A DNA stretch of 64,000 nt from RGIG5579 sp045543495 (GTDB taxonomy: Bacteria; Bacillota; Clostridia; Oscillospirales; SIG627), in NCBI GenBank assembly GCA_045543495.1, contig JAZQMO010000010.1:1-64000 (forward strand). Direction: 5' to 3'. The position numbers and the translations under genes are program-made. This document shows positions 58,802 to 64,000 of the stretch, piece after piece (within the stretch, counting starts at the first letter, position 1; every line of letters begins with the position of its first letter). The notes under the pieces were generated by a model. The model was not told the origin of the DNA and did no database searches. It worked only from the letters and a program-made list of their open reading frames with translations.

Positions 58802-59542
58802 ATGAAAAAAAGAAATTGGCTGTATCGTTTTTTTGTTTTGCCCCTTGTGAGGCTGTGGGATCTGTGGCGCTCCCGCAGGCTTTTTTATGAGGTCTATTAT
58901 GTCAACGGGTCGGAGGAGCTCCCCCCGCCCTTGGGCGCCGAAAAGGAGAGGGAATGCATCGAGCAGATGGAGAGGGGAGAAAATGTTCTGATCTGCCGCA
59001 ATCTTTTGGTGGAGCACAACCTACGGCTGGTGGTGTATCTTGCCAAAAAATTTGAAAGCTCGGGGGTGGGAATGGAGGATCTGATCTCCATTGGCACCAT
59101 CGGTCTCATTAAGGGAGTCACAAGCTTTCGCTCCGAAAAAAACATCAAGCTTGCCACCTATGCCTCCAAGTGCATTGAAAATGAGATCTTAATGTTTCTG
59201 CGAAAGGCCGCCCGCACCCGTCAGGAGGTGAGTCTGGAGGAGCCCCTGAATACCGATTGGGACGGAAACGAGCTTTTGCTGTCCGATGTTTTGGGAAGCG
59301 ACGGAGACGAGGTCCATCGGGAATTGGAAAAGCAGGAGGATCGGCAAATGCTCCTTTCGGCCATCGAAAAGCTTTCCGAGCGGGATCGCAGGATCATTTG
59401 CGATCGCTTCGGCCTGTGCGGCGGTCGGGAAATGACCCAAAAGGAGGTGGCAGAGAAAATGGGGATCTCTCAATCCTATATTTCCCGTTTGGAAAAAAGA
59501 ATCATCGCCAAATTAAAAAAGGAGATTTTGGCGAGCACTTAA
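58802..59542 (+). CDS. sigE: RNA polymerase sporulation sigma factor sigma-E (pro-form)
   Basis: 246 aa. A hydrophobic/basic pro-sequence of about 30 residues ends at EVYYVNGSEELPPPLG, which matches the SpoIIGA cleavage region (cut near Tyr33-Val34). Then region 2 (LRLVVYLAKKFESSGVGMED; LISIGTIGLIKG) and region 4 HTH (MTQKEVAEKMGISQSYISRL). First mother-cell sigma factor of sporulation. 9 nt after spoIIGA. Confidence 0.97.
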   Translation: MKKRNWLYRFFVLPLVRLWDLWRSRRLFYEVYYVNGSEELPPPLGAEKERECIEQMERGENVLICRNLLVEHNLRLVVYLAKKFESSGVGMEDLISIGTIGLIKGVTSFRSEKNIKLATYASKCIENEILMFLRKAARTRQEVSLEEPLNTDWDGNELLLSDVLGSDGDEVHRELEKQEDRQMLLSAIEKLSERDRRIICDRFGLCGGREMTQKEVAEKMGISQSYISRLEKRIIAKLKKEILAST

Positions 59543-59577
59543 AAATCTTCAAAACCCCTTTTTTTGTTTTCCTTCTT

Positions 59578-59587
59578 GTGGTATACT
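59578..59587 (+). promoter_or_regulatory. Possible extended -10 promoter for yqeG-pepQ
   Basis: TGTGG followed by TATACT (59582-59587) about 30 nt before yqeG; no good -35 hexamer at the right distance. Confidence 0.45.
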
Positions 59588-59616
59588 GATACAAAATATG
59601 TCGCAAGGAGTGTATT

Positions 59617-60132
59617 ATGGCCGTATATGACCGACTCATTCCGGATCTGATTTGCGAGAAGGTAAGCCGGATCCCCTTTGACTCCTTTTTTGCCCAAGGG
59701 GTGAAAATGGTGGTGTTTGATATTGATAATACTCTGGTGTCCTATGAGACCCCCGAGCCCTCTGCGGCGCTCATTTCCTTTTTGAAGGACTTTGAAAAAA
59801 AAGGGATCCCCGTGGCGCTGGTGTCAAACAATTCTCCCGAGCGAGTGTCACGCTTTAATGAAACGTTGGGCTTTTTTACCGTGCCCGATGCCCACAAGCC
59901 TCTGCGGCGTGCCCTTGCCCCCATTTTTGAGAACTTCGGCGTTTTGCCCGAGGAGCTTTTATTGGTGGGGGATCAGCTGTTGACGGATGTGCTCTGCGCC
60001 AAGTCCTGGGGTGCCCGTGCAGCGGTGGTATCTCCCGTGAAGAAACGGGAAAATCTGTTTTTCCGCTTCAAAAGGCTTTTGGAAAAGCCCTTTGTGGCAA
60101 TTTATTACCGCCGAGAAAGGAAGAAAAAATGA
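59617..60132 (+). CDS. yqeG: YqeG family HAD IIIA-type phosphatase
   Basis: 171 aa. VVFDIDNTLVSYETPEP provides the nucleophile Asp35 and Asp37; VSNNSPERV and VGDQLLTDVLCAKSWG are HAD motifs II and IV. Related to mitochondrial phosphatidylglycerophosphatase GEP4, but the bacterial substrate is not settled. Overlaps the next gene by 4 nt. Confidence 0.93.
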   Translation: MAVYDRLIPDLICEKVSRIPFDSFFAQGVKMVVFDIDNTLVSYETPEPSAALISFLKDFEKKGIPVALVSNNSPERVSRFNETLGFFTVPDAHKPLRRALAPIFENFGVLPEELLLVGDQLLTDVLCAKSWGARAAVVSPVKKRENLFFRFKRLLEKPFVAIYYRRERKKK

Positions 60133-61199
60133 TCACGCTCTCCCGTTTTTCGGCCACCCTTGAAAAGGGCGAGGCCGCTCTTTTCTTTTCCCGTGTTTCC
60201 CGTTATTACCTCACAGGCATTTCTTCCTCCGACGGCATCCTTTTGGTTACTTGCGAGGGCGGCAGCCTGTATTTGGATTCCCGCTATTATGAAATGGCCA
60301 CCTTAAAGCAGAAGGAGGGCCTTTTGCCGGAAGGACTTGCGGTTTTTCCCTATCGCTTCTCGCAGGAAATGAAGGTTCTGACCGATTCCGGCAGAATCAC
60401 CCGTGTTTTGTTTGAGGATCGCAGTCTTACCGTGGCGGAATTGGAGTCTCTGAAAAGCCGCTTCCCCAAGGCGCAGTTTTCCCCTATGGGGCACCGTTTG
60501 GAGGAGGAGAGGGTAGTCAAGGGCCCCGAGGAGATCGGGCGCATCCGAGCCTCCCAAGCCTTGGCGGAGGAGGCTTACCGCTATATTCTTCCCCGCCTGA
60601 GTGTGGGCAGAAGCGAGCGGGAGATCGCTGCCGAGCTGGAATACTATATGAAGAAAAACGGAGCCGAGGGCCCCAGCTTTTCCACCATTTGCGTATCGGG
60701 CACCCGCTCCAGCCTGCCTCACGGCACCCCCACCGATGCAGTCTTGGAAAAAGGGGGATTCGTCACCCTTGATTTCGGCTGTATGTTGGACGGCTACGCC
60801 TCCGATATGACCCGTACCGTTTGCATCGGCAGGGCAAGCGAGGAAATGAAGAAGGTGTACGGCACCGTTCTCAAGGCACAGGAAGATGCCATTGCCGCCG
60901 TGCGGGCAAATGTTTCGGGCAAAACGGTGGACAGAGCGGCCCGAAGCGTTATTGAAACTGCGGGCTACGGCGAATATTTCGGCCACAGCACGGGCCACGG
61001 TCTGGGGCTTGAGGTTCACGAGGCTCCCTCCTTTTCTCCTTCCTTTGAGGGAAAAATCCCCGCGGGGGCCGTTTTGTCCGTGGAGCCGGGGATCTATCTG
61101 CCCGGCCGCTTCGGCGTTCGCATTGAGGATCTTGTGGTGGTGACCGAAGCGGGATGCGAAAATCTCAACCGCACGGGAAAAGAACTTTTGGAATTATAA
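60129..61199 (+). CDS. pepP: M24 family aminopeptidase P / Xaa-Pro peptidase
   Basis: 356 aa. An N-terminal creatinase-like domain, then the pita-bread fold with SGTRSSLPHGTPTD, LDFGCMLDGYASDMTRTV (two metal Asp), FGHSTGHGLGLEVHEAPSF (metal His) and SVEPGIYLPGRFGVRIED (two metal Glu). Removes residues next to proline. Located just upstream of efp, a recurrent arrangement; pepQ is an alternative name. Confidence 0.92.
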   Translation: MITLSRFSATLEKGEAALFFSRVSRYYLTGISSSDGILLVTCEGGSLYLDSRYYEMATLKQKEGLLPEGLAVFPYRFSQEMKVLTDSGRITRVLFEDRSLTVAELESLKSRFPKAQFSPMGHRLEEERVVKGPEEIGRIRASQALAEEAYRYILPRLSVGRSEREIAAELEYYMKKNGAEGPSFSTICVSGTRSSLPHGTPTDAVLEKGGFVTLDFGCMLDGYASDMTRTVCIGRASEEMKKVYGTVLKAQEDAIAAVRANVSGKTVDRAARSVIETAGYGEYFGHSTGHGLGLEVHEAPSFSPSFEGKIPAGAVLSVEPGIYLPGRFGVRIEDLVVVTEAGCENLNRTGKELLEL

Positions 61200-61219
61200 A
61201 TGTTTTTTTTCAATATATC

Positions 61220-61248
61220 TTGCCAAATAAGGAAAAAAGTTGTATAAT
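61220..61248 (+). promoter_or_regulatory. Promoter of efp
   Basis: TTGCCA (61220-61225), 17-bp spacer, TATAAT (61243-61248). Confidence 0.78.
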
Positions 61249-61289
61249 AAAGCGTAATTTCATTTTAATATGATATTTTGGAGGACATT

Positions 61290-61850
61290 ATGGCAATTAC
61301 AGCAGGCGATTTCAGAAACGGCGTTACCTTTGAGATGGATGGCGCTGCCATGCAGGTTATTGAATTCCAGCATGTTAAACCCGGTAAGGGCGCAGCTTTC
61401 GTTCGTACCAAGCTCAGAAATGTGATCACCGGTTCTGTTGTGGAAAAAACCTTTAACCCTACTGAAAAATTCACTCCCGCCTTTGTGGAGAGAAAAGACA
61501 TGCAGTATTCCTATGACGATGGCGATCTGTACCACTTCATGGATACCGAGACCTGGGAAGAGACCCTGGTAGGTCACGATCTGGTTGGTGACAACTTCAA
61601 GTTCGTGAAGGAGGAAATGATCTGCAAGGTTCTTTCCTTCAAGGGCAGTGTATTCGGCGTTGAGCCACCCATGTTCGTGGAGCTTGCCGTGACCCAGACC
61701 GATCCCGGCTTCAAGGGTGATACCGCTACCGGTGCATCCAAGCCCGCTACTCTGGAGACCGGCGCACAGATCAAGGTTCCCCTCTTTGTCAACGAGGGCG
61801 ACGTTCTGAAGATCGATACCCGTACCGGCGAATATCTGGAAAGAGTATAA
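61290..61850 (+). CDS. efp: Elongation factor P
   Basis: 186 aa, three beta-barrel domains. MAITAGDFRNGVTFEMDG, the loop VKPGKGAAFVRTKLRN with Lys33 at the tip that enters the peptidyl transferase centre, and the C-terminal DTRTGEYLERV. Relieves stalling at polyproline. The Pro that often sits before PGKG in other lineages is replaced by the VKPGK form. Start 61290 with TGGAGG. Confidence 0.98.
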   Translation: MAITAGDFRNGVTFEMDGAAMQVIEFQHVKPGKGAAFVRTKLRNVITGSVVEKTFNPTEKFTPAFVERKDMQYSYDDGDLYHFMDTETWEETLVGHDLVGDNFKFVKEEMICKVLSFKGSVFGVEPPMFVELAVTQTDPGFKGDTATGASKPATLETGAQIKVPLFVNEGDVLKIDTRTGEYLERV

Positions 61851-61865
61851 TTAGGAGATAAGAAA

Positions 61866-62252
61866 ATGACGGTTACCGAAAAGGTTGCATATCTCAAGGG
61901 CCTTATGGAAGGCTTGGATTTTCAGGCAGATACCAAGGAAGGCAAGATCATCAAGCTGATGGCTGACATTCTGGAGGATCTGGCACTGGAGATCACCGAA
62001 ACGCAGGATGATGTGGACGACATCAACGAATATCTGGAAGCGATGGACGAGGATCTGACCAATGTGGAGGAAGAGATCTTCGGCGACCTTCTGGAGGATG
62101 ATGACGATTGCTGCTGCTGCGAGGATTGCGAAGAAGAGGATTGCTACGAGGTAGAGTGCCCTCACTGCAAAGAGATCGTTTGCTTTGAGGAAGAGCCCGA
62201 GGGCGACAGCTTCCCCTGTCCCGCTTGCTCCAATCCCATTCCCTTAGATTAA
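61866..62252 (+). CDS. CD1247 N-terminal domain-containing protein
   Basis: 128 aa. The N-terminus VTEKVAYLKGLMEGLDFQAD followed by KLMADILEDLALEI matches CD1247_N. Then an acidic helix, a run DDDDCCCCEDCEEEDC, and a zinc ribbon-like tail CPHC ... CPAC. Probably a metal-binding protein; function unknown. 15 nt after efp, the usual clostridial arrangement. Confidence 0.88.
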   Translation: MTVTEKVAYLKGLMEGLDFQADTKEGKIIKLMADILEDLALEITETQDDVDDINEYLEAMDEDLTNVEEEIFGDLLEDDDDCCCCEDCEEEDCYEVECPHCKEIVCFEEEPEGDSFPCPACSNPIPLD

Positions 62253-62261
62253 GGACAAACG

Positions 62262-62291
62262 AAAGTCTCCGGCCCTGCCGGAGACTTTTTT
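62262..62291 (+). terminator. Terminator after the efp unit
   Basis: AAAGTCTCCGG / CCGGAGACTTT with a CCCTG loop followed by TTT. Confidence 0.9.
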
Positions 62292-62308
62292 CAGGGAAAG
62301 AGGAAAAA

Positions 62309-62782
62309 ATGAAAAAGAACATCAACACCCTCCCGTTTTCTCAGCGGGCAAGGGATTATTTTCTGGAAGGGTACAACTGTGCCCAATCGGTTTATGCCGC
62401 CTTCGCGCCCGCCCTCGGGGTGGAAGAAAAGAAGGCTCTGATGCTGGCCTCCCCCTTTGGTGGCGGCTTTGGCAGAATGAGAGAGGTCTGCGGTGCCTTC
62501 AGCGGAATGATGCTGGTGGTGGGGGAGATCTTCGGTTATTCCGAGCTCTCTTCTCCCGAAAAAGGGGAGCTTTATCCCAGAGTGCAGGAATTGGGAAGGC
62601 TGTTTCGGGAGAGATTCGGCAACCTTCGCTGCATTGATCTGTTGGAGAATAAGGTGCCCGCAGGCGGTGCCGCCTCAGAGAGAACCGGCGAGTACTACGC
62701 CACTCGCCCCTGTGCCCGCTTTGTGGAGGGTGCGGCGGAAATTTTGGAGGACTATTTGAGACAGGAGGGGATTTTGAAATGA
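62309..62782 (+). CDS. C_GCAxxG_C_C family redox protein
   Basis: 157 aa. YNCAQSVYAAFAP, the family block GGGFGRMREVCGAFSGMML and a late CARFV give the spaced cysteines of this putative redox-active family. Start 62309 after AGAGGAAA; an upstream in-frame extension runs through the terminator and is rejected. Overlaps the chromate transporter gene by 4 nt. Confidence 0.88.
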   Translation: MKKNINTLPFSQRARDYFLEGYNCAQSVYAAFAPALGVEEKKALMLASPFGGGFGRMREVCGAFSGMMLVVGEIFGYSELSSPEKGELYPRVQELGRLFRERFGNLRCIDLLENKVPAGGAASERTGEYYATRPCARFVEGAAEILEDYLRQEGILK

Positions 62783-63363
62783 CAAAAGCAAAAAACAAGC
62801 TCTTGGATTTGTTTTTGACCTTCATGAAGATCGGCGCCTTTACCTTCGGCGGCGGTTATGCCATGCTTTCCATTGTGGAAAATGAAATGACGAGCAAGAA
62901 AAAATGGCTCACCCATGACGAAATGATGGATATTTTCGTCATTGCCGAGTCCACTCCCGGCCCCGTTGCCATCAACACCGCTACCTTCGTGGGGTATAAG
63001 ATCGGCGGCCTTTTCGGCTCCTTCTGTGCCACCTTGGGCGTGGTGCTGCCTTCCTTTGTTATCATTTTTATCATTTCCGTCTTTTTGAAAAACTTTTTGG
63101 AGATCACTTGGGTGGCCAGCGCCTTTCAGGGGATCAAGGCGGCGGTGGCTTTTCTCATTTTCGGTGCAGGCTGGAAAATGTTTCGCAAAATGAAGAAAAA
63201 GGCCTTGGAGCTCTGCATTTTCCTCGGCGCCCTTTTGGTGATGCTGGCCGTCAATTTTGATCTCTTTTATGTTTCCGCTATTGTGTTCATTCTTTGTGCC
63301 GCCGTCATCGGCCTTGTGTGCTACGGCGTTGCCAAAAAAGGGAAGGGAGGGGATGAAAAATGA
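62779..63363 (+). CDS. Chromate transporter, first half
   Basis: 194 aa, about six helices. FMKIGAFTFGGGYAMLSIVE and AESTPGPVAINTATFVGYKIGG are the CHR family signature. In the short-chain CHR type two homologous halves form the antiporter. Real substrate may be sulphate or another oxyanion. Overlaps neighbours on both sides by 4 nt. Confidence 0.92.
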   Translation: MTKAKNKLLDLFLTFMKIGAFTFGGGYAMLSIVENEMTSKKKWLTHDEMMDIFVIAESTPGPVAINTATFVGYKIGGLFGSFCATLGVVLPSFVIIFIISVFLKNFLEITWVASAFQGIKAAVAFLIFGAGWKMFRKMKKKALELCIFLGALLVMLAVNFDLFYVSAIVFILCAAVIGLVCYGVAKKGKGGDEK

Positions 63364-63959
63364 TCACCTGTCTTCGTCTCTTTTGGGAATTTTTCAAGGT
63401 TGGCCTGTTCACCTTCGGCGGTGGATACGGTGCCATTCCCATCATTCGGGATGCGGTTCTCTCAAACCCCTGGATGGGTGTGGATGCAGATCTGTTTTCC
63501 TACATTCTCGGCGTGGCCGAGTCCACTCCCGGCCCCATTATGATCAATTCTGCCACCTATATCGGCTCCACCACCGCAGGGATTTTGGGATCCTTCTTTG
63601 CCACCCTCGGTGTGGTGACTCCGTCCTTTGTGATCATTGTGCTCATTGCCCGTTTTCTCCGTGGCTTTATGGAGAAAAAGGCGGTTCGCAGTGCGCTGGA
63701 TGCCATTAAGCCCTGCGTGGTGGGGATCATTTTGGCAACGGGCTCCTATCTTTTGCTGTCGGGCATTCTTCCCGAGGTGAACCGTGTTGTCACCGATGGC
63801 TTCGGCAGCTTTTTGCTCCCGCAGTTTAAGACCCTTCTCATCTTCGGGCTGGTATTCTTGGTTCGCAGCCTTTACAGAATCATCAAAAAGAAAACCATTT
63901 CTCCCATTTTGTCCATCGGCATCTCGGCGGTCTTGGGAATTTTGGTCTACGGGGTGTAA
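63360..63959 (+). CDS. Chromate transporter, second half
   Basis: 199 aa. FFKVGLFTFGGGYGAIPIIRD and AESTPGPIMINSATYIGSTT repeat the CHR motif of the preceding gene, with opposite topology expected in the membrane. Coupled to it by ATGA. Confidence 0.92.
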   Translation: MITCLRLFWEFFKVGLFTFGGGYGAIPIIRDAVLSNPWMGVDADLFSYILGVAESTPGPIMINSATYIGSTTAGILGSFFATLGVVTPSFVIIVLIARFLRGFMEKKAVRSALDAIKPCVVGIILATGSYLLLSGILPEVNRVVTDGFGSFLLPQFKTLLIFGLVFLVRSLYRIIKKKTISPILSIGISAVLGILVYGV

Positions 63960-63960
63960 T

Positions 63961-64000
63961 ATGGAATTTATGCCTTGGCAAAAGGAATTGATGGAGACCC
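63961..64000 (+). CDS. Start of an unidentified gene (partial)
   Basis: ATG one base after the previous stop, reading MEFMPWQKELMET to the window edge. Too short to identify; a second ATG at 63970 is possible. Confidence 0.45.
   Translation, partial: MEFMPWQKELMET

Overview
The window reads as chromosome from a spore-forming member of the Bacillota, most likely class Clostridia (gut type). This rests on a complete S10-spc-alpha ribosomal protein cluster in Gram-positive order, zinc-type S14, S4, L36 and adenylate kinase, a ylxM-ffh-rpsP-khpA block, the sporulation pair spoIIGA-sigE, and clostridial families such as CD1247_N, DUF1846 and the split chromate transporters. Genus cannot be told from the sequence alone.

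Layout. 1-4.5 kb: the 3' end of tuf, an FMN riboswitch with terminator that controls a RibU-type riboflavin transporter, a hypothetical membrane protein, then ylxM-ffh-rpsP-khpA. 4.6-20.4 kb: a promoter, a large structured untranslated leader, and one long operon from rpsJ to rplQ that includes secY, adk, map, infA and rpoA. 20.4-23.3 kb: pgk-tpiA plus an unknown membrane-anchored protein. 23.3-24.9 kb: small minus-strand genes, a tRNA-Thr(CGU) and beside it a disrupted partial copy of the same tRNA. 25.0-31.9 kb: five tandem paralogues of a cytosolic protein resembling the zinc hydrolase domain of neutral ceramidase, in three transcription units. 31.9-35.6 kb: ylmH, an acetyltransferase and a copper ATPase whose C-terminus is a CopZ-like domain with its own internal ribosome binding site. 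35.7-37.1 kb: argG. 37-45.4 kb, minus strand: an RpiR regulator, a phosphodiesterase and an AEC transporter; then ACT-PFL-methyltransferase-rsmI; then a Na/phosphate symporter. 45.6-49.8 kb: a MarR regulator with a heterodimeric ABC exporter. 49.8-52.9 kb: proline synthesis proBAC. 53-57.8 kb, minus strand: DUF1846, galE and a VanY-type carboxypeptidase, plus an LDH-like dehydrogenase. 58-64 kb: spoIIGA-sigE, yqeG-pepQ, efp-CD1247, a Cys-rich redox family protein, two chromate transporter halves, and the first codons of a further gene.

Most of the window is core machinery. The points that stand out are the five-copy ceramidase-like array with inverted repeats centred on two of its promoters, the roughly 190-nt folded leader of the S10 operon, a 15-codon upstream reading frame that abuts rplX, the tRNA-Thr duplication and disruption, the in-frame copA-copZ arrangement, and the placement of the FMN riboswitch immediately behind the tuf stop codon.

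All family assignments come from reading motifs. No database search was run. Promoters, operators and RNA folds were read by eye.
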